This document shows positions 16,010 to 25,864 of a stretch of DNA of 64,000 nt, one piece after another. Under the pieces are notes generated by a model that saw only the letters and a list, made by a program, of their open reading frames with translations, was not told the origin of the DNA and searched no databases. The translations under genes and the position numbers were made by a program. The stretch spans positions 1 to 64,000 of the forward strand of contig JBNKRJ010000026.1 of NCBI GenBank assembly GCA_050296515.1, read 5' to 3'. The first letter of the stretch is position 1. Every line of letters starts with the position of its first letter. This DNA comes from NBLH01 sp050296515. GTDB lineage: Bacteria; Bacteroidota; Bacteroidia; Bacteroidales; NBLH01.

Positions 16010-16039
16010 AGGCCGGACAATGTTCCGGTCTTTTTTTTT
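16010..16039 (+). terminator. Rho-independent terminator after fpr
   Basis: GGCCGGA/TCCGGTC stem (one G-T pair), short loop and nine T from 16031. Confidence 0.85.
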
Positions 16040-16244
16040 GCAAAAAAAAATAATTTATTGTAAGGGTAAACTCTTAATAATTCATCATAGTTTAAATGGA
16101 GAATTTTTGAGCCCAAATTAGCACTTGACTTATTACCTATATTTCAATAACTTTATGTAAAAGCTTTTGGGCTTTGACTAACTTTTGGTTTCAATAAAGG
16201 CCAAAACTGCAATTGATATCTTAGCTAATTCTAACTTGGTAACT

Positions 16245-18635
16245 ATGAAAAAGAAAAACTTTGTCCTCCCGTTAATCGCCTTTCTATTACTTGGCCTTTT
16301 TGCATTTAAAACGCCATATCTTGATAAAGATTATTGGTTTGAATACATCACCAATCATTTTAACGAATATGTTTCGAAATATCCTCAGCAGAAGGTTTAT
16401 TTGCAACTCGACAGAGATGAATACGAAACAGGTTCAACCATCTGGTACAAAGCTTATGTTTTAAATGATACAGACAAGAAACCTGAGACCAGAAGCAAAA
16501 ATCTTTATATTGAGTTAATATCTCCTACAAAAGAGGTTTTTATGCACCGTTTGTTGAAAATTGAAAATGGAACCGCAAATGGTGATTTCCCGGTTTTAGA
16601 CACCATTGCAACAGGAATGTATTGTATCAGGGCATATACAGCAAACATGAAAAACTTTGGCAAAGAATACCTTTTCAACAAAAGTATCCGAATTAATCAT
16701 GCTGAAAAAGTATATTATAGCAAAGAATTTCATAAAAAAGCAAAAAAAGTTGCCCGGAAGGATGATGAGCTTGATTTACAGTTTTTCCCTGAAGGTGGTG
16801 ACTTTGTTGATGGGCTTGAAACAGTGCTTGCATTTAAAGCCATTAACCAGAAAGGAAAAAGCGTTGATGTAAAAGGTCAAATTTTTACAAAAAAAGGAAC
16901 CCTTGTAGGCGAATTTGAAACCAGCCACTTAGGAATGGGGAAAATTGATTTCAAACCAGTTTATGACGAAAAATACTATGCGATTGTGAAGACAGAAAAA
17001 GGAGGCAAGCTGAAATTCGATCTACCAGAGGTTTTAGAGAAAGGTTATCAATTAAATGTTGATGCATCTGGGAATCAAATAAAAGTTAATATAAAAACCA
17101 ACAAAGAGTTTGGTAATGACCCTGTTGCTAAAACAGTTTATCTATTTGTTCAAAATGGTGGTAAAATCTACTCTTCCGGGAAACACCAGTTTCAATCAAG
17201 TGAAATAAATCTGAATATTGGAAAAGCAAATTTCCCAACTGGAGTGCTTCACTTTACTCTTTTTGATGGTCAGGGACAGCCTCAGTGCGAGCGCCTGACT
17301 TTTGTAGATCATCAAGAACATCTTGATATTAAGCCGAATAACGAGATACATACGGTTGGAAAAAGAGGAGGGGTTGAATTTGATATCGAAGTGACTGATG
17401 GTGAAAACCCTGTTGAGGCAGAATTATCGGTTGCAGTTAAAAATAAATCGCAAACGGATTTGGGAACAAGTTCAATCAATATTCGAAATTACATGTTGTT
17501 ACAAGCAGATTTAAGAGGGTTTATTGAAGAACCGGATTATTACTTTGGAAATACATCTCAAAAGCAAAAAGATTTAGATTTATTGATGTTGACCCAGGGA
17601 TGGAGAAAATTTGTGTGGTCGGATATAATGAAAGACTCAATTGCCGAGCCCGAATTTCCTGTTGAAAAAGATATAAGGATAACCGGAAGGATAACAAAAT
17701 ATTTTCTTGATATTTCGGTGAAAGATGCAACGGTTCGGTTAACCTTGCTCAACAAATTCAATGATGTTTTTACTGATATTACAAGAAATAAAGGCAGATT
17801 TGAATTTAAGAATCTCGATTATGCAGACACTTTAGATGTACTAATTGAAGCAAGAACAAAATGGAATCGAAAAAATGTGCTAATTCTTCTTGATGAGGAT
17901 AGGGTACTAGGTTCAGATTTTGATGCTTTTACTGATTTTTATCTGGACAGCTTAAAAGTAAGGCGAAAGATTGAGCATGAGCCTTATAAAGAACCTGAGC
18001 CCGATCCAAACGTCCCTCAGGATTTTAAACTTCACGATAGGGCTGATAATGTTGTTTATTTTGATGATCCGTCTTTTTCATCTTATTCATCGGTTATGGA
18101 TGCTCTAAAAGGACGTGTTCCAGGCTTAAGTGTTGGAAATAATGGTACACAACTTCGTGGGCCAAGCAGTATAATGCTGAGTAATGAACCATTATACTTA
18201 GTTGATGGAGTTGAAACTGATTTTAATGGTGCAAATTCAATTAATGTAAATGATGTGGAGCGGGTTGAAATACTTAAAGGCCCCTCAGCTGCAATTTACG
18301 GTATGCGTGCAGCAAATGGCGTAATTGCAATTTATACGAAAAGAGGTTTTTTTTACAAACGTGGTGAAATCAGGTTTAAAATGTTAGGCTACCATACACC
18401 TAAGAAATTTTATTCTCCTAAATATCAGGCAACTAACAGTGATAATGGAGCACCAGATTTAAGAAAAACCGTTTACTGGAATCCTAAAGTAAAAACCGAT
18501 AAAAATGGCAAGGCGCATATTCGTTTCTTTCAGTCTGATATAGTTGATGATTTTGAGATTGTGATTGAAGGGATGGATAATAAGGGAACATTTGGATACA
18601 AAAAGATTGAGTATTCGGTAAGCGATGTTAATTAA
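16245..18635 (+). CDS. Envelope protein with macroglobulin-like domains and TonB-receptor plug
   Basis: A 796-residue exported protein. The start at the ATG 16245 gives a proper signal peptide (KNFVLPLIAFLLLGLFAF); the longer TTG frame is not credible. Residues about 35-180 resemble an MG2-type domain (QKVYLQLDRDEYETGSTIWYKAYV). A plug-like domain sits at about 630-710 (VMDALKGRVPGLSVGNNG, PLYLVDGVE, VNDVERVEILKGPSAAIYGMRAANGVIAIYTKRG). The C-terminus (VYWNPKVKTDKNGKAHIRFF...FEIVIEGMDNKGTFG) is alpha-2-macroglobulin-like. There is no transmembrane barrel, so it is not a receptor; it may dock at the outer membrane or periplasm. Its substrate is unknown. Confidence 0.75.
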   Translation: MKKKNFVLPLIAFLLLGLFAFKTPYLDKDYWFEYITNHFNEYVSKYPQQKVYLQLDRDEYETGSTIWYKAYVLNDTDKKPETRSKNLYIELISPTKEVFMHRLLKIENGTANGDFPVLDTIATGMYCIRAYTANMKNFGKEYLFNKSIRINHAEKVYYSKEFHKKAKKVARKDDELDLQFFPEGGDFVDGLETVLAFKAINQKGKSVDVKGQIFTKKGTLVGEFETSHLGMGKIDFKPVYDEKYYAIVKTEKGGKLKFDLPEVLEKGYQLNVDASGNQIKVNIKTNKEFGNDPVAKTVYLFVQNGGKIYSSGKHQFQSSEINLNIGKANFPTGVLHFTLFDGQGQPQCERLTFVDHQEHLDIKPNNEIHTVGKRGGVEFDIEVTDGENPVEAELSVAVKNKSQTDLGTSSINIRNYMLLQADLRGFIEEPDYYFGNTSQKQKDLDLLMLTQGWRKFVWSDIMKDSIAEPEFPVEKDIRITGRITKYFLDISVKDATVRLTLLNKFNDVFTDITRNKGRFEFKNLDYADTLDVLIEARTKWNRKNVLILLDEDRVLGSDFDAFTDFYLDSLKVRRKIEHEPYKEPEPDPNVPQDFKLHDRADNVVYFDDPSFSSYSSVMDALKGRVPGLSVGNNGTQLRGPSSIMLSNEPLYLVDGVETDFNGANSINVNDVERVEILKGPSAAIYGMRAANGVIAIYTKRGFFYKRGEIRFKMLGYHTPKKFYSPKYQATNSDNGAPDLRKTVYWNPKVKTDKNGKAHIRFFQSDIVDDFEIVIEGMDNKGTFGYKKIEYSVSDVN

Positions 18636-18655
18636 TATAGTTTGGTTAAATACTA

Positions 18656-18692
18656 GAAAAGCCCTTGCTTCTTTAATTGTCAAGGGCTTTTC
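18656..18692. terminator. Bidirectional terminator
   Basis: Perfect stem GAAAAGCCCTTG / CAAGGGCTTTTC between convergent genes ending at 18635 and 18717; A and T tracts on the two sides allow action on both strands. Confidence 0.85.
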
Positions 18693-18716
18693 TTAGGTGG
18701 TTATAATAGATTGAAA

Positions 18717-20306
18717 CTATTTCTTGTCAGCAATAATTTTATTTTCTCTGTTAGCTAATTCCCAGGCAGTTGCAAAAACTAAACGAACTCGTGTTTCCAT
18801 TGCTTTAAAATCAATTTTCTCTACATCGTCAGTTGGTGTATGATAATCGTCATGCAAACCTGAAGTGTAAAAAATAACCGGAACGCCTTTTTCTGCAAAT
18901 TTTATTTGATCTGAGCGATAATAAAGTTGTTCAGGATGGTTTTTGTCATTTAAAGTATAATCCAGCTTTAAATTAGGAAAATATTCCTTTGCCGTGCTTT
19001 CACTAATTTCATGTAATTCGGTTGATAAATAATCCGAACCAATTGTGTAAACATAATCTGCGCTATCTTTATGGGCGTCATCAATTCTGCCTATCATATC
19101 AATATTCAAACAAGCCTCTGTGCTGTCCATGGAAAAAATAGGATTTCTTGCATAATAGTCAGAACCAAGCAATCCTCTTTCCTCACCAGTAAAAGCAATG
19201 AACAAAATACTCCTTTTAGGGCCATTTCCATCCTTTTTTGCCTGGGCAAATGCCTCAGCTAATTCTATTAATGATACTGTTCCTGAACCATTATCGTCTG
19301 CCCCGTTATAAATTTCACCACCTTTTATTCCATCATGATCATAGTGTGCTGTAATCACCACAATTTCATTTTTCTTGTCAGTTCCCTCAATATATGCCAA
19401 TACATTAGTGCTTTTTACAGCCACTTTTTCCTCCTCAGCAGTTAACTTAATTTTTTGCAAATATTTGCCACTAATTGTTTCTGCCGTGTCCGCCAGGGCT
19501 TCAATTTCTTGATTAAACTTTTTTTCTTTCAAACCAAATAGTCTTGCAGCTTGCGATGGCGACATATAAAGTATTGGAAATGATTGCATTGGATTGACTT
19601 TTTTGCCGGGGAAACTGACCTCTACATCCCCCATGTACCTGTTCAGTTTTTCCATGGTTTTTGCAGCTTCTTCCTCATTTTTTTCAATTAGAATTAATCC
19701 TTTGGCGCCTCTCATCATTGAAGCAACAGCTTTACCCTGAATTGCCTGAAACTTGCTATTGATTGAGGTGTCTGCATTTAACAGAGGTTTATCAGAGTCT
19801 GTTGCCAGGTATTTCCCTTCTTTATTTTGGGGCTCACCCATTAAAAAAGCAACCAACTTTCCCTTGACATCAATATTTCTGTAGTTATTATATGTTTTTG
19901 AATAAATACCATATCCGGCAAAAATTACGTCATACTCTTCCTCACCCGGAACTATCTGAATAAATGAAACGTCTTTATGATTCTCAAATGTTTCTTTTCC
20001 AGCAACAAACATTCTTTTTTTCCAGGTTTTTTGTTCCAGATCCATTTCCTGGTGAAAAGGATCTTCCACTTTTTTGACAGGGCCAACAAGTTCATCACCT
20101 TTAAATTCTTTTTCAAGGTATTCTGCAGCCATTTCAAGGCCTTTTGCCCCTGTAAACCGGCCTTCATATTCATCCGATGCTAGGACTGTTAAGTGTTCTC
20201 TCAATTCTTCTGCAGTAATTGTTTGTGAATATTTTACTACAGTAGGATTTTGAGCATAAGCTATTTGAGCAAATACTATTAATGATAAAAATAAAGTTAC
20301 ACGCAT
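18717..20306 (-). CDS. Secreted M28-family metallopeptidase
   Basis: An exported zinc aminopeptidase of about 529 residues. Start taken at the Met giving RVTLFLSLIVFAQIAYAQ, a clean signal peptide. An N-terminal cap (TITAEELREHLTVLASDEYEGR) is typical of the M28 subfamily. A PA-like insert is at about 130-290. The M28 core has VVITAHYDHDG, IYNGADDNGSGTVSLIELAEAF (metal-bridging Asp), FIAFTGEERGLLGSDYYA (catalytic Glu plus metal ligand), LNIDMIGR, and VIFYTSGLHDDYHTPTDD (final His). All metal ligands are present. It releases N-terminal amino acids from peptides in the periplasm or outside. Monocistronic. Confidence 0.92.
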   Translation of the reverse strand: MRVTLFLSLIVFAQIAYAQNPTVVKYSQTITAEELREHLTVLASDEYEGRFTGAKGLEMAAEYLEKEFKGDELVGPVKKVEDPFHQEMDLEQKTWKKRMFVAGKETFENHKDVSFIQIVPGEEEYDVIFAGYGIYSKTYNNYRNIDVKGKLVAFLMGEPQNKEGKYLATDSDKPLLNADTSINSKFQAIQGKAVASMMRGAKGLILIEKNEEEAAKTMEKLNRYMGDVEVSFPGKKVNPMQSFPILYMSPSQAARLFGLKEKKFNQEIEALADTAETISGKYLQKIKLTAEEEKVAVKSTNVLAYIEGTDKKNEIVVITAHYDHDGIKGGEIYNGADDNGSGTVSLIELAEAFAQAKKDGNGPKRSILFIAFTGEERGLLGSDYYARNPIFSMDSTEACLNIDMIGRIDDAHKDSADYVYTIGSDYLSTELHEISESTAKEYFPNLKLDYTLNDKNHPEQLYYRSDQIKFAEKGVPVIFYTSGLHDDYHTPTDDVEKIDFKAMETRVRLVFATAWELANRENKIIADKK

Positions 20307-20416
20307 ATGATTTTGTTTTAGTCGGCAATAAAGATAGCCATTAATTATTATTGAAGATAACATTCAATTAGTAGTAACTTTTTATTTAATGTTACAAATC
20401 TGTAAGAGATTTCTCC

Positions 20417-20424
20417 TATTTTTG
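20417..20424 (+). promoter_or_regulatory. -7 element before lpxH
   Basis: TATTTTTG fits TAnnTTTG and is 30 bp upstream of the start; no convincing -33 TTTG is visible. Confidence 0.4.
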
Positions 20425-20454
20425 CCCAGATTGTAAAACCTATAGAAGTAAATT

Positions 20455-21201
20455 TTGAATAAAGAAAACAAAAAAGTTTACTTTGCTTCCGATATTCATT
20501 TGGGTTCAGGAGGCTTTAAAAAAAGTCTGGAACGCGAAAGAAAGGTGGTAAAGTGGCTAAACGATATAAAAAACGATGCAGAAGCATTGTACTTAGTAGG
20601 CGATGTTTTTGATTTTTGGCATGAATGGGATAGGGCTGCACCACAAGGATTTACCAGGTTCATCGGAAAAGTTGCAGAACTTTCTGATGCTGGAGTAAAG
20701 GTTCATTATTTCACTGGAAATCATGACATTTGGGTTTATAAGTACCTGAAAAAAGAGATTGGTTTAGAACTTTATCGAAAAGAGCTGAAAACGAAAATAT
20801 TTGGCAAGAACTTTTACATTGCCCATGGCGATGGACTTGGACCTGGAGATAGAGGTTATAAACTCCTAAAACTTATTTTTACGAATAAATTTCTTCAATG
20901 GTGTTTTAAAAATTTGCTGCATCCTGATTTTGCACTTTGGATAGGTCAGACCTGGTCAAATAGTCGACGAATGGCTGAAAGAGATCCGGTTTTTTATCAT
21001 GATAATGAATGGCTGGTCATGCATTCGAAGGAAGAGTTGGAAAAGGAACATTTTGATTATTTTGTATATGGTCATCGTCATTTGCCTGGCATTTTCCCTA
21101 TCAATGATAATACTCAATATGTAAATTTAGGCGATTGGCTGGGGAATTATACCTATGGTGTTTTTGACGGGGAAAATTTTGAATTAAAGAAGTTCGAATA
21201 A
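20455..21201 (+). CDS. lpxH: UDP-2,3-diacylglucosamine diphosphatase (LpxH-type)
   Basis: Hydrolyses UDP-2,3-diacylglucosamine to lipid X in lipid A synthesis, peripherally at the inner membrane. Calcineurin-like phosphoesterase motifs are complete: ASDIHLG, VGDVFDFW, TGNHDIW, AHGDGLGPGD and YGHRHLPG. The 248-residue length fits. The start is TTG at 20455 (MNKENKKVYFASD); no in-frame ATG exists close upstream. Genes on both sides point towards or away from it, so it is alone. Confidence 0.88.
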   Translation: MNKENKKVYFASDIHLGSGGFKKSLERERKVVKWLNDIKNDAEALYLVGDVFDFWHEWDRAAPQGFTRFIGKVAELSDAGVKVHYFTGNHDIWVYKYLKKEIGLELYRKELKTKIFGKNFYIAHGDGLGPGDRGYKLLKLIFTNKFLQWCFKNLLHPDFALWIGQTWSNSRRMAERDPVFYHDNEWLVMHSKEELEKEHFDYFVYGHRHLPGIFPINDNTQYVNLGDWLGNYTYGVFDGENFELKKFE

Positions 21202-21307
21202 AGATATATTTTTTACTTAGGACTTCCGGCTCCCATCTTCTGACCAAAAAGAGTGAGATGATCTCAAGTGGCTGAAAATAAGTGATTAATAGATTGAAGC
21301 AATGGGC

Positions 21308-21964
21308 TTATATTTCAATCAGCTCATTTTTAATTGCATACATCACAAGATTTGCAGCATTACGTGTACCAGTTTTCGAAAGTAAATTTGTGCGATGATT
21401 ATCCACAGTTTTAGGACTTATAAAAAGGGTTTCTCCAATTTCATTGTTTGAATATCCCTGGCAAATCAAAAGAAGGATTTCTTTTTCGCGTTTGGTGAGC
21501 TCAATTTCATGTTTTTTTAGCGATTCTTCACCTGTATTTCCAACTTTGAAAATGATGTTTCTGAGAATTTTTTCAGGGAAATAATACATCCCATGAATAA
21601 CCTTATCAATAGCTTCTTCTAATTCATCTTTTCCTGCTTTCTTTTGCAAAAAACCCATCACACCAGCCTTTATCATTTTGTAATAGTAAATTTCGTCTCC
21701 ATGGCTCGATAAACAAATTATTTTCAGCTTTGGATTGTCTTTAAGAGCTATTGTACTTGCTTGTATACCATCAAGCTCAGGCATTGAAATATCCATCAAT
21801 ATGATATCCGGATTTGTTTCATTTAGCATTTCAAGGAATTCCTTTCCTGTTGAAGCCTCGCCAATCACCTCGTAGCCGGCTATTTGTGTTAAGACAAAAC
21901 GAAGCCCTTGTCTGAAAATATTATGATCATCGACAATTAGTATTTTGATTTCAGATTTAAACAT
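21308..21964 (-). CDS. NarL/FixJ-type response regulator
   Basis: A 218-residue DNA-binding regulator. Receiver: ILIVDDHNIFR (acidic pocket), D55-like IILMDISMPELDG phosphoacceptor, ICLSSHG and QKKAGKDEL (Lys). LuxR-type helix-turn-helix: LTKREKEILLLICQGYSNNEIGETLFISPKTVDNHRTNLLSK. It lies 10 bp downstream of the histidine kinase gene and is certainly its partner. Confidence 0.93.
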   Translation of the reverse strand: MFKSEIKILIVDDHNIFRQGLRFVLTQIAGYEVIGEASTGKEFLEMLNETNPDIILMDISMPELDGIQASTIALKDNPKLKIICLSSHGDEIYYYKMIKAGVMGFLQKKAGKDELEEAIDKVIHGMYYFPEKILRNIIFKVGNTGEESLKKHEIELTKREKEILLLICQGYSNNEIGETLFISPKTVDNHRTNLLSKTGTRNAANLVMYAIKNELIEI

Positions 21965-21974
21965 AGCTTAATTT

Positions 21975-24038
21975 TTATAGTTTTGGTAATTCAATCTCTA
22001 CTTTACAGCCTTCTCCTGGCTTTGGTTGAAACCTTGCATATCCCTTCAATGATTTTACCCTGTTTGAAATATTGAACAGTCCCATGCCTTTTTTGCGCTC
22101 TATGGTTATATTATAATCAAAGCCGATTCCATCATCTTCATATTTTAGGTAAATCACTTCATTCTCTGAAAGAGTTATAAATACATTGTTTGCATTCGCA
22201 TATTTTAAGGTGTTATTTACCAGCTCGGTAATTATTCTATAAATTGTAACATCAAGCATGCTACCAAGTTTTGACTTAATATTGGCTTCGAAATGAAACT
22301 TTAAAGACCTTGAGCCTGAAATTTTTTCAATAAAATTTTCAAGTGCAGGAATTAAACCAAAATTTTGCAAAATATGTGGACTCAAGTTATTTGAGATATC
22401 TGAAATACTTTGAATGGATTCATTGATAGTCTCTTCAATTTTTTTTAAAAGTTCTTGTCTTAGCTCTTCTGTCTGGCAATCTTTTAAACTTTGTGAAAAC
22501 AGTTTTATTGTTGACAGTAATGGAGATACACCATCATGAAGTTCTTTAGCCACTCTGCTTCTTTCTTTTTCTTCAGCTTCTAATACTGCATTATAAATTT
22601 TATGCTGTATTTCAATACGCTCAGTAATTTCGCGAGTTACAGCCAGATATGCTTCCTGCCCTTCATAAATTGTTTTTTTTGCAACTACTTCAATATTAAT
22701 TAATTGTCCTGTTTTTGAGTGGTAACTTACTTCAATTGAGATAAAATCTTTGCCTCCTAACTCTTCAACCAGGCCATCAAAATTAAGAACAGGGTGTTGA
22801 GCAAAAAACGCCTGCATTGGAAACTGTAAGTACTTTTCTTTGGTATAACCAGAGCGTTTATAAGCTGTCTCGTTTGCTTCAATTATTTTCCCTGAAACCG
22901 TAAAAATGATAATGCCATCAGAAACTGAATTAAAAATGGTTTCAAATTTTCTTTTGCTTTCAGCAAGTTCATCAATAAGTTGTTTCCTTTCTGTAATATC
23001 TGTTCCAATTGAAATTACGCCTGTTAACTTATTATTAGAATTAAAAATAGGCTTGTTGTTCCATGACATATATTTTCGTTCACCAGTCTTTGTAAAATTC
23101 CAATTGTCATTTCTCTCAAACTTCTGATAGTTCTTTATAATGTGCTGAACATTTTCAAGCGAGTATTCACTTTTTTCATTCAATGGCAGAATTGTTCCAA
23201 CAACATTTTTCCCAATTATTTCGTCTTTTTTAAACCCAAATAGTTTCTGAGCATATTCATTAAAAAATGTTATATCTCCTTGTAAATCAAGCTTCAATAT
23301 GGCAGTATTAGCATTTTCAACAATTTCTTTATATTTTTCCTGCGATTTAACAAAAGCTTTTCGAGCCCTTTCTTTTTCTTTCCCTGTTTTATATGTTCTG
23401 TATGATATATAAAATGAAAGCAGAACAATGATGGCAATTACAATTGTTGAAAAATAAAATATTTTACGTGTTATAATTGATAATTCCTGTTCAACATCAT
23501 TAACATAAAAGCCACTTCCAACTATCCATGCCCATGGTTTAAACAAATGAACATAAGAAACTTTAAGTGCAGTTTTGTCAGGATTGTCTTTCCATTGCCA
23601 GGTATAATCAATAAAGCCATTTCCGTTTTTCCCAACCATCTCAACAATTTCACGAAATAGCAAATTCCCCTTAACATCTCTGTAATCTGAAAGATCGTGG
23701 CCAATTATTTCTGGTTGGTAGGGCTGCATAATTACTTTAGCAGAGGTGTCAATTATCCAAAAATAGTTCTTGAGGTCTTTACCATAGCGCAATGATTTAA
23801 TCTCAGTTTTGGCAACTTCCTTTGCCGTGTCAATATTTAATACTCCTTTTTTTGCCTGCGTATTAAAATAATCCAGTAAACTAATGGAGTTAACAGTTAA
23901 TTCCTTTATGGTTTCTCTTTTTTGATTTAAAAGTTGCTGATGAAAATACGGGATAATTATGATGAAAATGGCAATTACATAAAGTACAATTACCATCAGA
24001 ATTGGGACAAAGTTTTTAAAGTAATCAGCAAGTTTCAT
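21975..24038 (-). CDS. Cache-PAS-PAS sensor histidine kinase (HisKA_3 type)
   Basis: A 687-residue membrane kinase. Transmembrane helix near 12-32, a periplasmic sCache_2 sensor (about 45-190: YFWIIDTSAKVIMQPYQPEIIGHDLSDYRDVKG ... FKPWAWIVGSGFYV), a second helix (about 195-215), two PAS domains (about 235-355 and 362-475, each ending in TDITERK or TREITERI), then the HisKA_3 dimerisation helix SRVAKELHDGVSPLLSTIKL with the phospho-His and a HATPase ending GMGLFNISNRVKSLKG. It would phosphorylate the regulator encoded just downstream (10-bp gap). Cache domains of this kind bind small organic acids; the ligand here is unknown. Confidence 0.93.
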   Translation of the reverse strand: MKLADYFKNFVPILMVIVLYVIAIFIIIIPYFHQQLLNQKRETIKELTVNSISLLDYFNTQAKKGVLNIDTAKEVAKTEIKSLRYGKDLKNYFWIIDTSAKVIMQPYQPEIIGHDLSDYRDVKGNLLFREIVEMVGKNGNGFIDYTWQWKDNPDKTALKVSYVHLFKPWAWIVGSGFYVNDVEQELSIITRKIFYFSTIVIAIIVLLSFYISYRTYKTGKEKERARKAFVKSQEKYKEIVENANTAILKLDLQGDITFFNEYAQKLFGFKKDEIIGKNVVGTILPLNEKSEYSLENVQHIIKNYQKFERNDNWNFTKTGERKYMSWNNKPIFNSNNKLTGVISIGTDITERKQLIDELAESKRKFETIFNSVSDGIIIFTVSGKIIEANETAYKRSGYTKEKYLQFPMQAFFAQHPVLNFDGLVEELGGKDFISIEVSYHSKTGQLINIEVVAKKTIYEGQEAYLAVTREITERIEIQHKIYNAVLEAEEKERSRVAKELHDGVSPLLSTIKLFSQSLKDCQTEELRQELLKKIEETINESIQSISDISNNLSPHILQNFGLIPALENFIEKISGSRSLKFHFEANIKSKLGSMLDVTIYRIITELVNNTLKYANANNVFITLSENEVIYLKYEDDGIGFDYNITIERKKGMGLFNISNRVKSLKGYARFQPKPGEGCKVEIELPKL

Positions 24039-24106
24039 TTTTCTGGTTTAATACATATAAAGTTAAAAAATTATGCGATTTTCTCTATTACTCTGTTCAA
24101 TAAAAC

Positions 24107-24133
24107 AAAAAATCCGCTAAAAAAGCGGATTTT
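24107..24133. terminator. Terminator between the kinase gene and the upstream minus-strand gene
   Basis: Perfect stem AAAATCCGCT / AGCGGATTTT with an A-rich loop; T tract on the minus strand. It ends the gene at 24152-24619 and separates it from the kinase operon. Confidence 0.85.
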
Positions 24134-24151
24134 CAATAGCTTAAAGTATTT

Positions 24152-24619
24152 TTATTTGGGCCAAATTGGCGTTTCGTCGTCTTTCCAAAAAGGACCAAAC
24201 TGTATCTCATCCAGATTACCGTCTGTAAACCAGAGGTTAAGATTTTCTTTTTCAAGACCAATTAGTTCCTGGTCCGGAACATCTTCAGAACTAAAGTCTT
24301 CAATTTCCGGGTCTGAAAGATTTAGTTCCTTACAGGCTGCCAGAACAGAAGCTTTATCCATTCCTACCTTTATTTTACCACCAAGCGCATAATTGTCATT
24401 TTCGACCGAAATGAAACTTAATCGAAGATCGTCCTCCGATTCAAAATTAAGATCAATTTGTAGATCATAGTAAAACCAGGTAACAGCCGATTCCCCATCG
24501 TCATAATCAACCTCTTCAATCTCGTCTGGTTTTCCAACTAATTTTTCTACCTGATCTTGTGTCATTCCCAATAGAATTTCACCTACGCCCCTGCCGGGAA
24601 CTATTTCTGCTTTTTCCAT
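24152..24619 (-). CDS. Acidic conserved hypothetical protein
   Basis: A 155-residue soluble, acidic protein with no signal peptide or membrane helix. It has two similar halves of the SmpA/BamE-like kind: GVGEILLGMTQDQVEKLVGKPDEIEEV at the start and GGKIKVGMDKASVLAACKELNLSDPEIEDF in the middle, each 'GmtxxeVxxxlG' followed by strands (WFYYDLQIDLNF, LNLWFTDGNLDEIQFG). Such repeats occur in small bacterial proteins of unknown function, often linked to immunity or stress genes. It stands alone between terminator and ddl. Confidence 0.6.
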   Translation of the reverse strand: MEKAEIVPGRGVGEILLGMTQDQVEKLVGKPDEIEEVDYDDGESAVTWFYYDLQIDLNFESEDDLRLSFISVENDNYALGGKIKVGMDKASVLAACKELNLSDPEIEDFSSEDVPDQELIGLEKENLNLWFTDGNLDEIQFGPFWKDDETPIWPK

Positions 24620-24771
24620 AATTTCGTTGTATTACTTTGATTACAAATATAGTAAGTCCTTTTTAGGTATTGCTATTTTTTTTGAAAAATAGTAATTATT
24701 TAACTTATCAAAAGTGATTTGCTTTTAGGCATATTTTATAATTTTACAGAGTCAATAATAACACTTTTTTT

Positions 24772-25824
24772 ATGAGCAATAAAATCACTGTAGCTGTTTT
24801 ATATGGCGGAAAATCAGCAGAACACGAAGTTAGCCTGGTTTCTGGAAAAAATGTTTTGAATGCAATTGATGGAAATAAATACAACGTTGTTGAGATAAAA
24901 ATTGATAAAAAGGGAAAATGGTGGATGCACGATGAACCTGTTCTGTTATCTCATAATTTTGGCGAAGGAACAATCATTCATCAAAAAACTGCAGAAGTGC
25001 TTGCAAATATTGATGTTGTGTTTCCAGTGCTTCATGGACCCTATGGCGAAGATGGTACCCTTCAGGGATTGGTAAAAATGGCTGGATTGCCATGTGTTGG
25101 CCCAGGAACGCTTTCTTCATCAATTTGTATGGATAAAGATATTGCAAAAAGACTGCTTAAAGAAGCAGGAATTGATATTGCGGACTTTGTGACCATCAGA
25201 AAATCAAACAGAGACAGCTTTAGTTACGAAGATGTAGTGAAAAAGCTTGGTCGTGAGCTATTTGTGAAACCTGCGAATATGGGTTCTTCGGTTGGCGTTT
25301 CATTTGCCGATACGAAAGAAAAATATGAAAAAGCACTTGAAGAAGCTTTTATTTATGACGACAAAGTGATTGTAGAAGAAAAAATTATTGGAAGGGAGAT
25401 TGAATGTGCTGTATTAGGTAATGATTTTCCAAAATCATCAGCACCAGGTGAAATAATCCCAACAAAAAGTTTTTATAGCTACGAAAGTAAATATGTCGAT
25501 GCAGACGATGCTCGCCTGGATGTTCCTGCAAATCTTCCGTCTGAATTAATAGACCCCATTAAAGAGGTTGCAGTGAAGGCTTATCAATGTCTGGAATGTA
25601 AAGGACTTTCAAGGGTCGATATGTTTTTAATGTCCGGTAACCGGGTGGTTGTCAATGAAATAAATACGATTCCTGGGTTTACAAAAATAAGTATGTATCC
25701 AAAATTGTGGGATTATTCAGGAATACCGCAAACAGAGTTGGTTACTCAATTGATACAGTTGGCAATTGATGAGTTTGAACATCAGAAAAAATTGGAGAGT
25801 TCTTATGCGGATGCAATAAAATAG
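24772..25824 (+). CDS. ddl: D-alanine--D-alanine ligase
   Basis: Joins two D-alanines with ATP for peptidoglycan precursors. A 350-residue ATP-grasp enzyme with VLYGGKSAEHEVSLVSG, VFPVLHGPYGEDGTLQG, LFVKPANMGSSVGVS, EEKIIGREIECAVLG, YSYESKYVDADD (omega loop) and VVNEINTIPGFTKISMYPKLW. All metal and nucleotide ligands are present. A MITE lies 40 bp behind it. Confidence 0.95.
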   Translation: MSNKITVAVLYGGKSAEHEVSLVSGKNVLNAIDGNKYNVVEIKIDKKGKWWMHDEPVLLSHNFGEGTIIHQKTAEVLANIDVVFPVLHGPYGEDGTLQGLVKMAGLPCVGPGTLSSSICMDKDIAKRLLKEAGIDIADFVTIRKSNRDSFSYEDVVKKLGRELFVKPANMGSSVGVSFADTKEKYEKALEEAFIYDDKVIVEEKIIGREIECAVLGNDFPKSSAPGEIIPTKSFYSYESKYVDADDARLDVPANLPSELIDPIKEVAVKAYQCLECKGLSRVDMFLMSGNRVVVNEINTIPGFTKISMYPKLWDYSGIPQTELVTQLIQLAIDEFEHQKKLESSYADAIK

Positions 25825-25854
25825 AACAATTTTTTTTCTAAATCATTCTAAAGC

Positions 25855-25864
25855 CTGCTAATGA
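25855..25864. repeat. Target-site duplication of the MITE, left copy
   Basis: CTGCTAATGA, repeated exactly at 26103-26112 on the other side of the element. Confidence 0.8.
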
